Origin: Mucilaginibacter xinganensis
GTDB lineage: Bacteria; Bacteroidota; Bacteroidia; Sphingobacteriales; Sphingobacteriaceae
NCBI RefSeq assembly: GCF_002257585.1
Contig: NZ_CP022743.1
Location: 2,604,001-2,668,000 of the forward strand
Direction: 5' to 3'
Length of the DNA stretch: 64,000 nucleotides
The notes under the pieces were generated by a model. That model was given only the letters and a program-made list of their open reading frames with translations, was not told the origin of the DNA and ran no database searches. Of this stretch, positions 1-9,523 are shown piece by piece (positions within the stretch are counted from its first letter, which is position 1; the number at the start of each line of letters is the position of its first letter). Position numbers and translations under genes: made by a program.

Positions 1-2043
1 TTTATTTTTAGCATCAATTTTAAGCTTATTTATATAATTGTCGCTGTTAGTGCCATCTGCTATAATTAGCTTATAATCAAATATATTGCTGATTGCTGTT
101 AAACCGGCATGGGGGTTACCGGTAAGATAAAGATAATCGAATTTTAATTTAGCCGCCTGGGAATCATCCGCTGGGTGTGCATTTATTAAAAATAGTTTGG
201 TATTTAAAAACTGTACTGCTCCTCCGTTTTTCGCGAGCCATGCCATTTTAATATTTTGATAGAATGTTAAAGTTCTTGTATTGTTAACCTGGCAACTATC
301 AAGGTAAGGTTGAATGGCATATTGATAGGTTTTATCTGTATCGCGCAGGTCGGTAAGTACAATTGCCGCGTTGCCATTTCTGAAAACGATAGCCTTGTGC
401 TTATTTATACTTAGCCAGGCTATATTGTTACCGGCAGTATTTCGTATCCGCTTTAAGCTAACAGAAATGCTAAAGAGCAGCGTACAAACCATCAAAATTT
501 TAAGAACCCACTTTTTCTTATCGTACAAAAAATAAAACAGGCTGATAATAATTGCGTAAAGTAGCAAATACTCCGCTGTGGTTACCCAAATTTTTGTAAT
601 TGAGGCAAAAGGTAAATGCTCCACCCGGGTTAAAAATTTATTCATCAGCAGGATTGAATTTTCCAGTACAAAGGCCAACGCTTTTGATGCATAAGGTATT
701 TGCGGCAGCAGCAGGTATAAAATGCCCGAATACATGATCACCATTGTTGGCAATACGATAAATAAGTTGCTCAATAAAAAGTAAACCGGGAATTGGTGAA
801 AATAAAAAGCGCTTAAAGGAAAGGTAATAACCTGTGCCGCTACAGATACCGAGCAGGCAGCCCATAATTTGTCGGCCAGTTTGTTTTTAAACGTCAGCCA
901 GTTATATACCACCGGCTGAAAGACAATTAATCCAAAAACGGCAAGATAGGACAGCTGAAAACCGACATCAACAATATAAAGCGGGTTATAAAGCAACAAT
1001 CCGAAAGCAGAGATCGCCAAAATATTTAACGTATTAATATAACGGCTGTAAGTTTTACCGACAACAACCATGCTGATCATTACAGCAGCCCGGCAAACCG
1101 CCGGCGAAAAGCCAGTAAGTAATGCATAATACCAAATTATAGCTATAATAATTATGGCTTTGAGCAATTTGCCATACTTGAACCTATTTAGGAAACCCAG
1201 CGCAAACGCCAGCAACAGGTAAATGACTGCTACGTGGGCACCCGAAACGGAAAGCACATGTACCGTTCCTGTTTTTGAGTAGGCCTGTAATACATCATTG
1301 CTCAGATCAGTTTTATAACCCAATATCAGCGTGGATGCCACTGCGATGGCATTGGTATCGCGCATGTTGCGCTTTAGCTTTCCTATCAGGTTTTTTCTTA
1401 GTTTTAAAGCGTAACTTACTATGGCATTGCCTTTTCCGAACGCTAATAGTTCATATTGTTTAGGGAATAAAAAAGACTGGTAATAGATGTTTTGGTTAGC
1501 CAGGTATCTTTTATAATTAAACTCAGCGGGATTAAACGGCGGGTTTACCGCTGCGTATTTTGCAGGAATCAATAGTTCATCACCGTAAGTGAGGTCACTT
1601 TCCTGGTCTTTTAAAGCTAAAAGCAAAGTACCGGATGATGGGGTGCTTTTACCGTTGTTTACAGTTTCTTCAACAGTGGCAATAAATCTGATCCAGCCAT
1701 TTTTAAGAATAGGTTCATTATTGATCTTTACAACAAGATACTGTGCGCTAGCCTTCGAAAAATGGTGGTTGTTGTTAAGCTCGTTATTTCTGATAACACT
1801 GATAAAACCCGATAAAAATAAAATGCAGGTGATCAGTATGCCGCCAATCCACCTGGATCTATAAAGCCCTATCTTTGTGTAAGTTAAATTGAGTAAAATA
1901 AATATTAAGCTCAGCGCAAAAAATAAAACGGTGAGCAGGTTGATGTTGGATAAGGTGGAGAAATTAATAGCTAAACTAATTCCCAATATAAAGGGAAGCA
2001 GCAGGATAAGGAAAGGTATTTCGCCTTTGTGTTTGGCTATCAT
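1..2043 (-). CDS. comEC: ComEC/Rec2-family DNA uptake channel protein (3' end cut by window edge)
   Basis: Reading the reverse strand from the ATG at 2043 gives 681 codons without a stop, running off the left edge. The protein has several N-terminal membrane segments, then a soluble OB-like region (DUF4131), then the polytopic Competence domain. That domain includes the stretch LLTGFSPAVCRAA (near 1085-1125), which matches the family's conserved G-x-x-x-A-x-x-R-A signature. Known role: inner-membrane channel that carries single-stranded DNA into the cytoplasm during transformation. The visible C-terminal part keeps a metallo-beta-lactamase-like layout but I see no HxHxDH metal motif. The merR gene ends 32 nt upstream on the same strand, so the two are probably co-transcribed. 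Confidence 0.9.
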   Translation of the reverse strand, partial: MIAKHKGEIPFLILLLPFILGISLAINFSTLSNINLLTVLFFALSLIFILLNLTYTKIGLYRSRWIGGILITCILFLSGFISVIRNNELNNNHHFSKASAQYLVVKINNEPILKNGWIRFIATVEETVNNGKSTPSSGTLLLALKDQESDLTYGDELLIPAKYAAVNPPFNPAEFNYKRYLANQNIYYQSFLFPKQYELLAFGKGNAIVSYALKLRKNLIGKLKRNMRDTNAIAVASTLILGYKTDLSNDVLQAYSKTGTVHVLSVSGAHVAVIYLLLAFALGFLNRFKYGKLLKAIIIIAIIWYYALLTGFSPAVCRAAVMISMVVVGKTYSRYINTLNILAISAFGLLLYNPLYIVDVGFQLSYLAVFGLIVFQPVVYNWLTFKNKLADKLWAACSVSVAAQVITFPLSAFYFHQFPVYFLLSNLFIVLPTMVIMYSGILYLLLPQIPYASKALAFVLENSILLMNKFLTRVEHLPFASITKIWVTTAEYLLLYAIIISLFYFLYDKKKWVLKILMVCTLLFSISVSLKRIRNTAGNNIAWLSINKHKAIVFRNGNAAIVLTDLRDTDKTYQYAIQPYLDSCQVNNTRTLTFYQNIKMAWLAKNGGAVQFLNTKLFLINAHPADDSQAAKLKFDYLYLTGNPHAGLTAISNIFDYKLIIADGTNSDNYINKLKIDAKNK

Positions 2044-2075
2044 ATAGAAAATAAAGATAGCTTTTCAATCAGAAA

Positions 2076-2411
2076 TTACAACTGGTCTCTAACCTCTATC
2101 AAAAACTTTTTAAGACTTTCCAAAGAGCTGATTACCCGATGGCTGTCTTTACTATCAGCCATATTGTTTTTTAAATATTCTTTTGCTCCGTTCAGGGTGT
2201 AGCCTTTATCGCGGATGAGATGAAAGATGATTTTCAGGTTCTCAATGTCTTCAGGGGTAAAGTAACGATTCCCTTTTTTGTTCTTCTTGGGCTGCAGCAC
2301 ATCAAACTCTTTTTCGTAAAACCTTATGAGCGATTGGTTTACATCAAATAGGATGGCGACCTCACCCATGGTATAGTACATCTTGCTGATTTCCCGTTCT
2401 TTATATGGCAT
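2076..2411 (-). CDS. MerR-family transcriptional regulator
   Basis: This is a 111-aa protein with an N-terminal MerR winged helix: the segment MYYTMGEVAILFDVNQSLI is the helix-turn-helix and RFYEKEFDVLQP the wing. A short C-terminal helix follows, probably for dimerisation. There are no clustered cysteines, so it is not an obvious metal sensor. I chose the start at MPYKERE (2411) over an ATG two codons upstream because this N-terminus resembles homologues I recall. A TAnnTTTG box ends only 4 nt before that ATG, so either the mRNA is leaderless or the true start is the MYYTMG methionine at 2381. It lies just upstream of comEC on the same strand and may regulate it; that link is inference. Confidence 0.85.
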   Translation of the reverse strand: MPYKEREISKMYYTMGEVAILFDVNQSLIRFYEKEFDVLQPKKNKKGNRYFTPEDIENLKIIFHLIRDKGYTLNGAKEYLKNNMADSKDSHRVISSLESLKKFLIEVRDQL

Positions 2412-2414
2412 GTA

Positions 2415-2422
2415 CAAATGTA
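2415..2422 (-). promoter_or_regulatory. -7 promoter box (TACATTTG) for merR
   Basis: The reverse strand reads TACATTTG, a full match to the Bacteroidota -7 consensus TAnnTTTG. It ends 4 nt before the chosen merR start. No convincing -33 TTTG is visible at the right distance. Confidence 0.45.
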
Positions 2423-2560
2423 ATTGTTTAATTGGAAGTGCGGAAATCTGTGGACTGAAATTTCAAAAACAAGTGCTGGGAAATATAATTCCAATCTTAA
2501 CTTATTTAGCTTTTTTCACGTAGAAATTGTTTTACCTTAGGGAACCCTGACCCAAAAAAT

Positions 2561-4438
2561 ATGATTAAACCTTTACTTCTTTACTGTGCACTGTTGTTTG
2601 TTGATTTACAGGCATTTGCCATTCCCGCTGATTCTTCAGTTACTATTACATCCGCAAAAAATAATTACCAGTTTATTTATAACGCAAAATTAGCCAGAAT
2701 TGAGGTTAAATATTTGCTTAATACAGTTTACACCAGTAATAATTATTTGGTAAGTCTCCCGGTTTCTGAAAATTACAATGACCAGGTAACAATTAATGAC
2801 GTTGAATGCAAAGTAGATAACCATACACCGAAAGATTTTCAGCCTAAATATTCTTACTACTCTGTTAATGATGTTTTTTATTCTGATGAACGGATCTGCT
2901 ATTTCCCGCTCCTCCTCCAGAAGAAAGGTAGTACCGCAAACGTTACTTTTACTGAAACAATTGCAGATCCGAGATATTTAACTTCGGCCTATTTTTCTGA
3001 TAGCTACGCTGTTAAAAAAAGAGATGTGATTTTTAAAATTCCGCGATGGATGAATGTTGAATTAAAAGAAATGAACTTTAATGGTTACAACATTACCGAA
3101 ACAACCACATACAACAAAGGAGATGATGCCGACATTATAACTTATACAGCGGTTAATTTACCTGCTTTTAAAACCGAGGAAAACAGCCCCGGGCCCACAT
3201 ATATTTATCCGCATATATTGATCTTATCTAAGTCGGCTAAAGCGGGCGGCAGGGATTTCAGGTATTTGGGCACGGTAGAAGATATGTACACCTGGTGTCA
3301 TGGCTTAACTAAGGAAGTTATTAATGATAAGGCCGTATTAAGTGCCAAGGCTAAAGAGCTTACCGCGGGGCTAACGGCTGATATGGATAAAATTAAGGCG
3401 CTGTTTTATTATGTACAGGACAATGTGAGGTACATAGCTTTTGAAGATGGCATGGCAGGGTTTAAACCTGAAAAGGCCGACGAGGTGCTGCGTAAAAAAT
3501 ATGGTGACTGTAAAGGGATGGCAAACTTAACTAAGGAACTGCTTACTGCTTCTGGTTATGATGCCAGGTTGTGCTGGCTGGGGACGGATCACATTGCTTA
3601 TAACTATCAAACGCCATCGCTGGCTGTAGACAACCACATGATCTGTGCTTTAAATTTTAAAGGAAAGTTCATTTATCTTGATGCTACTGAAACCTATCTT
3701 GGCCTTAATGAATATGCTGAAAGGATCCAGGGCCGCGAGGTGATGATGGAAGACGGCGAGCATTTTGTTTTAAACAAAATTCCATATGCATTGCCGGCTC
3801 AAAATTATGATTTTGAAACCAGCAGGCTTACAATCAATGGCACAAGCCTTGATGGAAGCGTAAAACACCTGTGGAAGGGTGAAGAAAAGGAATCGGTGTT
3901 AAGTGGATTGAGTAATATAAAAAAGGAAAAGGCTGACGAGGCTATGAACCACTATTTGTCAAACAACAATAATGATTATGCTATAAAAGAATTGAACCTC
4001 TCCAGCACAGACAATGTTGATAAGGACCTTACTGCTGCTTACAAACTGGAGTACAAAAATGCCGTATCATCATTCAGTAAGGCTTATTACGTTGACCTGG
4101 ATTTTAAAAAGGAATTTTTAAATTCAGCAATAAAAACAGATGAACGAAAACATGATTACTGGTTTGAGTACAAAACAAACCTTTATAAGGAAACTGAATT
4201 GACGCTTCCTGCGAAATATAAAGTAAGCAGCGTGCCGGCCCCACTTAATATTGTAAACCCCGACTATGAATTTCATATAACGTATGACAGCCAACCGGGT
4301 AAAATTATCTACAAAAAGAACCTTTTAATAAAAAATACCCATTTGACTGTTTCTAAATTTGCGCAGTGGAATAGGGATATTGAACAACTTGCTAAAACTT
4401 ACAACGAAAATATAACGCTTAAACCTATCTCTGAATGA
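2561..4438 (+). CDS. Secreted DUF3857 / transglutaminase-like protein
   Basis: This 625-aa protein has an N-terminal signal peptide (MIKPLLLYCALLFVDLQAFA). An N-terminal beta-rich DUF3857 domain is followed by a transglutaminase-like core with a plausible Cys-His-Asp triad: C317 in KYGDCKGMA, H359 in DNHMICAL and D374 in FIYLDATE. A beta-rich C-terminal domain follows. Members of this family are periplasmic or surface-exposed and of unknown substrate; a cysteine protease or amide-crosslinking activity is possible but unproven. Its stop overlaps the start of the next DUF3857 gene by 4 nt (ATGA), so the two are translationally coupled and may form a complex. Confidence 0.85.
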   Translation: MIKPLLLYCALLFVDLQAFAIPADSSVTITSAKNNYQFIYNAKLARIEVKYLLNTVYTSNNYLVSLPVSENYNDQVTINDVECKVDNHTPKDFQPKYSYYSVNDVFYSDERICYFPLLLQKKGSTANVTFTETIADPRYLTSAYFSDSYAVKKRDVIFKIPRWMNVELKEMNFNGYNITETTTYNKGDDADIITYTAVNLPAFKTEENSPGPTYIYPHILILSKSAKAGGRDFRYLGTVEDMYTWCHGLTKEVINDKAVLSAKAKELTAGLTADMDKIKALFYYVQDNVRYIAFEDGMAGFKPEKADEVLRKKYGDCKGMANLTKELLTASGYDARLCWLGTDHIAYNYQTPSLAVDNHMICALNFKGKFIYLDATETYLGLNEYAERIQGREVMMEDGEHFVLNKIPYALPAQNYDFETSRLTINGTSLDGSVKHLWKGEEKESVLSGLSNIKKEKADEAMNHYLSNNNNDYAIKELNLSSTDNVDKDLTAAYKLEYKNAVSSFSKAYYVDLDFKKEFLNSAIKTDERKHDYWFEYKTNLYKETELTLPAKYKVSSVPAPLNIVNPDYEFHITYDSQPGKIIYKKNLLIKNTHLTVSKFAQWNRDIEQLAKTYNENITLKPISE

Positions 4439-6669
4439 AAAAATCTTTACTGTTAATAATTTGTTTAATATCATCTTTTGCTGCTTTAGCCCAAAGCGCC
4501 AAAGAAAAAGCGGCCTACATAGAGAAGGCAGAACAATTGAAAACTGAGGTTTGGGGTAACCCGGTTGCTGAATTTAAATCAACCACGGCTCCGGCCAATT
4601 TTAGTAAGGAAAGTGCTGTTATACTGGCACGGTCGTTCAGTTTATCAAGGGCTTCGAGTGGAAAGCTTAAATTTGGAAGGGCAATAGGAGTTACAACCCG
4701 CACTACAAAATTCAGTATATTTCACGAAAGGGTTAAGATCAATGATAAAACCGCATTGGAAAGCTTCTCGACACTCGCCTACCAAAAACGGCTCGATAAG
4801 ACTACCTCCCAGCTATTCGCAAGGTTTGCCAATGTAAATAACACTTTTATTGGCGCTAAGGTATTGAAGCCGGGCGGCAAGGAGTTAATTGTAAATACCA
4901 GCGAAGAGGTTTTAACAAAAAATGAGGCTAAAGATCAGAAAGGTAAGCTTGCCATTCCTGATCTGCAGGTTGGCGACATACTCGACTATTATATTTGTAA
5001 GCAAGACATAGCAGATAAGGAGGAAGGGAATTTGTATAAGGATAACGACAACCTGTTTTTCCTGGTGGATGAGTATCCTGTGTTATACTATAGCATAGAA
5101 TACCAGTTCAATAAAAAGATCAAGTTTAAAACTATCTATGCCAATGGTGCCCCGCACTTTGAAGAAACCCGCAACAGCGAAGGCGATCAAATATTGAGTC
5201 TTAAGCTTACCAATATTCCTAAATATCAAAGCCAGGTATGGATTTCAGGATTTCGCCAATATCCTTACATAGAGATAGGAAGCGCTTACGACGATCCTAT
5301 TGACAAAGTGGTCGAAAAAAACAAGTTTGAAGGCAAAACAGCCATGCTTCAGGCGCAAAAATATAATTTTGAAAAAAACTTTATCGAAAGGGAGCATCTT
5401 TTTATGGACCTTGTAGTTAGTGTTAAAGAAAATTTCAAAGATAAGAAATCATTAAAGGCAGCTTCGGCAGACAGTGTTGCAAAAGTGCTTTATACCAAAT
5501 GGAAATTTAATACCTTTTGCCAATATATACCGACTGACCTTGAGGATCTCTCCGGTATGAAATACCGTGCAGCGGCAAGCAGGGTTAATACAACAAACAT
5601 TTCTTTTGCTTTAACTGAGATGAAGGTTGATCATGATGTTTTATTGGTAGCATCACGCAACGGCAATTTTTTGGATAACGTTTTTAATGCAGAAGATTTT
5701 GAGGCACTTATCCGTATAAATGGAAGCACGCCGGCATACCTGTGTTTTGATGATATTGTTACCCATTACAACGAGATCCCGGCACGGTTTCAAGGCGAGA
5801 AAGTGATTGTGCTGCACCCAAAGCGGAAGAACGATCATGAATACGATTTTACTGAAAGTGAAGCGATATTGCCGGTAATTGCAGCTGATCAAAACTACAT
5901 TAATGAACAATTAAATGTAAGCCTTTCTGGCCCCGACCAAAAGAAATTAGCCATTGAAAGGATAGTTAAAGAAAAAGGTGCGTTAAGGCATGATGATCAA
6001 AAAGATCTGATGCTTGCGGATGAGATTGATATAGCTATGACGGACGCAGCGGCCGGCATTCCCATTGAAAAGCGTTACAAAAGATTTGAGGGCATGAAGA
6101 AATTCCCCGCACAGGTGAATGAAACATTTGCTAAGGAACACAGCAGCAGGGATAAATATTACAGCGACGAGATAAAAACAAAATTTAGCCAGGAACCACA
6201 GAAAGTAACCGACTGCAAAATAATAAATACAGCCGTTAACAATTCCCGTCCAATATTTGAATACAGCGAGAAATTCGAGTTAGATAATTTGGTGAAAAAA
6301 GCAGGAAATAATTTTATTATTGATGTAGGTAAGTTAACCGGTGGATTTTTGAAGATTGAAGAAAAAGATAAGGTACGCGACAAGGATGTTTATATGCCCA
6401 TGGCGCGCAGTTTTAAATACACCATTACTATTGACATACCAAAGGGTTACGCAGCTAAAGGCATGGAAGAGCTTACGGGCACCAAAGCTAATAAAACGGG
6501 CTCTTTTACATCATCAGCTACGGTTAGCGGCGACAAGCTTCATGTAAGTGTTAACCGCGTTTATACCAATAATTTTGAAAAAGCTTCAGATTGGCCAAAT
6601 CTGGTTGCTGTAATAAATACGGCAGCAGAATTTGACTCAAAGAAAATACTGTTTGAAAAGGTTAATTAA
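4435..6669 (+). CDS. Secreted DUF3857 protein with degenerate transglutaminase-like region
   Basis: This 744-aa protein begins with a signal peptide (MKKSLLLIICLISSFAALAQ), then a DUF3857 domain (about residues 70-230) and a transglutaminase-fold region (about 330-460). Where the upstream paralogue has GDCKGMA, this protein reads VNTTNISFALTEMK (around residue 385), so the nucleophilic cysteine is missing. The C-terminal third is beta-rich, as in DUF3858-type tails. It overlaps the preceding gene by 4 nt. The pairing of an apparently intact and a catalytically empty paralogue suggests that this one has a structural or substrate-binding role. That is inference from the missing residue, not a demonstrated loss of activity. 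Confidence 0.8.
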   Translation: MKKSLLLIICLISSFAALAQSAKEKAAYIEKAEQLKTEVWGNPVAEFKSTTAPANFSKESAVILARSFSLSRASSGKLKFGRAIGVTTRTTKFSIFHERVKINDKTALESFSTLAYQKRLDKTTSQLFARFANVNNTFIGAKVLKPGGKELIVNTSEEVLTKNEAKDQKGKLAIPDLQVGDILDYYICKQDIADKEEGNLYKDNDNLFFLVDEYPVLYYSIEYQFNKKIKFKTIYANGAPHFEETRNSEGDQILSLKLTNIPKYQSQVWISGFRQYPYIEIGSAYDDPIDKVVEKNKFEGKTAMLQAQKYNFEKNFIEREHLFMDLVVSVKENFKDKKSLKAASADSVAKVLYTKWKFNTFCQYIPTDLEDLSGMKYRAAASRVNTTNISFALTEMKVDHDVLLVASRNGNFLDNVFNAEDFEALIRINGSTPAYLCFDDIVTHYNEIPARFQGEKVIVLHPKRKNDHEYDFTESEAILPVIAADQNYINEQLNVSLSGPDQKKLAIERIVKEKGALRHDDQKDLMLADEIDIAMTDAAAGIPIEKRYKRFEGMKKFPAQVNETFAKEHSSRDKYYSDEIKTKFSQEPQKVTDCKIINTAVNNSRPIFEYSEKFELDNLVKKAGNNFIIDVGKLTGGFLKIEEKDKVRDKDVYMPMARSFKYTITIDIPKGYAAKGMEELTGTKANKTGSFTSSATVSGDKLHVSVNRVYTNNFEKASDWPNLVAVINTAAEFDSKKILFEKVN

Positions 6670-6728
6670 ACTGTAAAAAAATTAGGGTTATTATGCACCT
6701 GCTTCTGAAATAAAATATTGTCGTCAAA

Positions 6729-6757
6729 TTTGGGTTCGTACAATAATTCTATCTTTG
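6729..6757 (+). promoter_or_regulatory. alaS promoter (TTTG -33, TATCTTTG -7)
   Basis: TTTG at 6729-6732 and TATCTTTG at 6750-6757 are separated by 17 nt, a good match to the Bacteroidota housekeeping promoter. The -7 box ends 5 nt before the alaS ATG at 6763, so the transcript would have almost no leader. Confidence 0.65.
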
Positions 6758-6762
6758 CACTC

Positions 6763-9453
6763 ATGACAGCTAATGAAATTCGTAAGGCATTTCTTGATTT
6801 TTTTGCTTCAAAGGGACACACCATTGTGCCCTCAGCACCTATTGTAATAAAAAACGATCCTACGCTGATGTTTACCAACGCGGGGATGAATCAGTTTAAA
6901 GCGATATTTTTAGGCGAGGAGACGCTGAAGTTTACCCGGGCGGTTGATACGCAACGTTGTCTGCGCGTATCGGGCAAGCATAACGACCTGGAGGAAGTAG
7001 GTATTGATACCTATCACCACACCATGTTCGAGATGTTGGGCAACTGGAGCTTTGGCGACTATTTTAAAAAAGAGGCCATCGCCTGGAGCTGGGAACTACT
7101 AACTGAAGTTTATAAAATAGATAAGAGCCGCTTGTATGTGACCTATTTTGAAGGTGACGAAAAGGAAGGTTTGGAAAAAGATACCGAGACTTATAACTTC
7201 TGGAAGGAATTTGTTGCTGAAGCAAATATTCTCCCCGGAAATAAAAAAGATAACTTCTGGGAAATGGGCGAAACAGGCCCCTGCGGCCCCAGCTCTGAGA
7301 TCCATTATGACAACCGCCCCGACAGTGAGCGTGCCCTTGTTGATGGCGCAACCCTGGTAAATGGCGACCACGACCAGGTAATTGAGATCTGGAATAACGT
7401 GTTTATGCAGTTTAACCGCCTTAAAGATGGTTCGCTGCAATTGCTGCCGGCCAAGCATGTGGATACGGGCATGGGCTTCGAGCGGCTGGTAAGGGTGATG
7501 CAGGGAAAAACATCGAATTACGATACGGATGTTTTTCAGCCGATGATCAGTTTTATTGCCGAAAGAAGCGGTAAGAAATATAATAGTGCTGTAAAACCCG
7601 GCAGGGAAGGCTGGAACGAGGCTGTTGCCATGCGGGTACTGGCCGATCATATCCGCGCTATCAGTTTTGCTATTGCGGATGGACAATTGCCATCAAATAA
7701 TAAGGCAGGGTACGTTATCCGCCGGATCTTGCGCAGGGCTGTTAGATATTCATATCAGTACCTGGAATTTAAAGAGCCATTTTTAAACCAGCTGGTGCCT
7801 TTATTGGCTGAGCAGTTTAAAAGAGTATTTGATAATCTGTATGATCAAAAGGATTTTGTGCAGAAGGTGGTGTTGGAAGAGGAAATTAGCTTTTTAAGGA
7901 CTCTTCTTTCAGGTATCAATCGCTTTAATCAAATGACGTCAGTCTTCGCTACGGCACAAACAGTAGTTAATGGAGATGGGACACAAATCCATACTCCATA
8001 TAAAAATGTTGTTTCTGGAAAGAATGCCTTCGAATTGTCCGATACTTATGGGTTTCCATTAGATCTTACAGAATTAATGGCTCGCGAAAAAGGTTGGCAA
8101 GTAGATGTTAAAGGTTTTAATGAAGCCCTTCAACAACAAAAGACCCGCTCACGCGCAGCTACAGCCATTGATACCGGCGATTGGGTGGTTTTAAAGGATG
8201 ATGATACCGTTGAGTTTACCGGTTATGATGAAACGGAAAGCATAGCCCATATTGTAAAATACCGCAAGGTAAAGGCAAAGGGAACAGAGCAATACCAGAT
8301 AGTATTGGATAAGACCCCGTTCTATGCTGAAAGCGGCGGGCAGGTGGGCGATAAGGGTGAGCTGGTGTTCCCGGTTGGTGAGGTTATTTATGTAACCGAT
8401 ACCAAAAAAGAAAATGGCCTGATCGTTCATTTTACAGATAAGCTGCCGGAAGATATTGACGATGCTTTAACAGCTATTGTTGACCCTGCGCTGCGCAACC
8501 GCACCAACAGTAACCACAGCGCCACGCACTTGCTGCATGCCGCCATGAAACAGGTATTGGGGGCGCATGTAAACCAAAAAGGATCATTGGTAAATTCAGA
8601 TTACCTGCGTTTTGACTTTTCGCACTTCGCAAAGGTTACGGATGATGAGCTGGCACAGATAGAAGCTATTGTTAATCAAAAAGTGCGCGAAAACATCCCG
8701 CTTAAAGAGGAGCGGAGTGTATTGTATGCAGAGGCAATCACCAGCGGCGTAACTGCCCTGTTTGGTGAAAAATATGGCGAGTACGTACGCGTAATTACCT
8801 TTGACGATGAGTTTAGCAAAGAGCTTTGCGGCGGTACGCATGTCAAAGCTACCGGCCAAATAGGTTTCTTCAAAATTATAAGTGAAAGCGCTGTAGCAGC
8901 AGGGGTAAGGCGTATTGAAGCGATTACTGGTATTGCCGCCGAAGATTATATTATTGCCCAAAATAAACTGGTGCAACATTTAAAAGAGCTGCTGAAAAAC
9001 CCAAAGGACATTTCAAAAAGCGTTGAAGCTTTATTGGAAGAGAATTCAAAACTAAAAAAGGAAATTGAAAAATCGGTTCTCGAAAAATCGGCGGGGTTAA
9101 AAAATGAACTGGCTGAAAAAGCAGAGCAGATAAACGGCATTAATTTTATCGCCCAAAAAGTTCAGTTGCCAAATGCTGATGCTATAAAGAATCTTGCCTA
9201 CCAGCTAAAGGATATTGTTTCAGACTTGTTCCTGGTGTTGGCAGCTGAGATTGACGGTAAGCCATCTTTGACGGTGATGATAGCAGAGAACCTTGTAAAA
9301 GAAAAGAACCTTAATGCAGGAGCGATAGTGCGCGAACTTGCCAAGGAGATAAAGGGCGGGGGAGGCGGTCAGCCGTTTTTTGCTACGGCAGGCGGCAGTG
9401 ACATTAGTGGGCTTGACAAAGCATTGGAAAAAGCAAAGAGTTTTGTTGCATAA
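6763..9453 (+). CDS. alaS: Alanine--tRNA ligase
   Basis: This 896-aa class II aminoacyl-tRNA synthetase charges tRNA-Ala. The N-terminal catalytic domain starts MTANEIRKAFLDFF and includes FTNAGMNQFK and GPCGPSSEIHYD. The editing domain carries the zinc ligands of HSATHLLH (H585 and H589) and CGGTHV (C689, H693). A C-terminal coiled coil leads to the glycine-rich GGGGGQP segment of the C-Ala domain. An in-frame start 45 nt upstream is possible, but it would place the promoter box inside the gene, and MTANEIR is the natural N-terminus. Residues about 400-430 form an insertion that I would not expect in the bacterial consensus. A strong terminator follows. Confidence 0.97.
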   Translation: MTANEIRKAFLDFFASKGHTIVPSAPIVIKNDPTLMFTNAGMNQFKAIFLGEETLKFTRAVDTQRCLRVSGKHNDLEEVGIDTYHHTMFEMLGNWSFGDYFKKEAIAWSWELLTEVYKIDKSRLYVTYFEGDEKEGLEKDTETYNFWKEFVAEANILPGNKKDNFWEMGETGPCGPSSEIHYDNRPDSERALVDGATLVNGDHDQVIEIWNNVFMQFNRLKDGSLQLLPAKHVDTGMGFERLVRVMQGKTSNYDTDVFQPMISFIAERSGKKYNSAVKPGREGWNEAVAMRVLADHIRAISFAIADGQLPSNNKAGYVIRRILRRAVRYSYQYLEFKEPFLNQLVPLLAEQFKRVFDNLYDQKDFVQKVVLEEEISFLRTLLSGINRFNQMTSVFATAQTVVNGDGTQIHTPYKNVVSGKNAFELSDTYGFPLDLTELMAREKGWQVDVKGFNEALQQQKTRSRAATAIDTGDWVVLKDDDTVEFTGYDETESIAHIVKYRKVKAKGTEQYQIVLDKTPFYAESGGQVGDKGELVFPVGEVIYVTDTKKENGLIVHFTDKLPEDIDDALTAIVDPALRNRTNSNHSATHLLHAAMKQVLGAHVNQKGSLVNSDYLRFDFSHFAKVTDDELAQIEAIVNQKVRENIPLKEERSVLYAEAITSGVTALFGEKYGEYVRVITFDDEFSKELCGGTHVKATGQIGFFKIISESAVAAGVRRIEAITGIAAEDYIIAQNKLVQHLKELLKNPKDISKSVEALLEENSKLKKEIEKSVLEKSAGLKNELAEKAEQINGINFIAQKVQLPNADAIKNLAYQLKDIVSDLFLVLAAEIDGKPSLTVMIAENLVKEKNLNAGAIVRELAKEIKGGGGGQPFFATAGGSDISGLDKALEKAKSFVA

Positions 9454-9480
9454 AGAAAATATTCTTCCCGGCAATACAAA

Positions 9481-9519
9481 AGAGAAAAACCGCCCTGTAA
9501 AGCGGTTTTTCTCTTTTTT
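9481..9519. terminator. Rho-independent terminator between alaS and the convergent His/Gly-rich gene
   Basis: A perfect 13-bp stem pairs 9481-9493 with 9502-9514 around an 8-nt loop, followed by five T on the + strand. On the other strand it is followed by a shorter T-rich stretch, so it may serve both convergent genes. Confidence 0.9.
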
Positions 9520-9523
9520 GTGA

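Noticed and set aside
7099..7686. 195-codon reverse-strand frame inside alaS
   Set aside because: Shadow of the conserved alaS catalytic domain.
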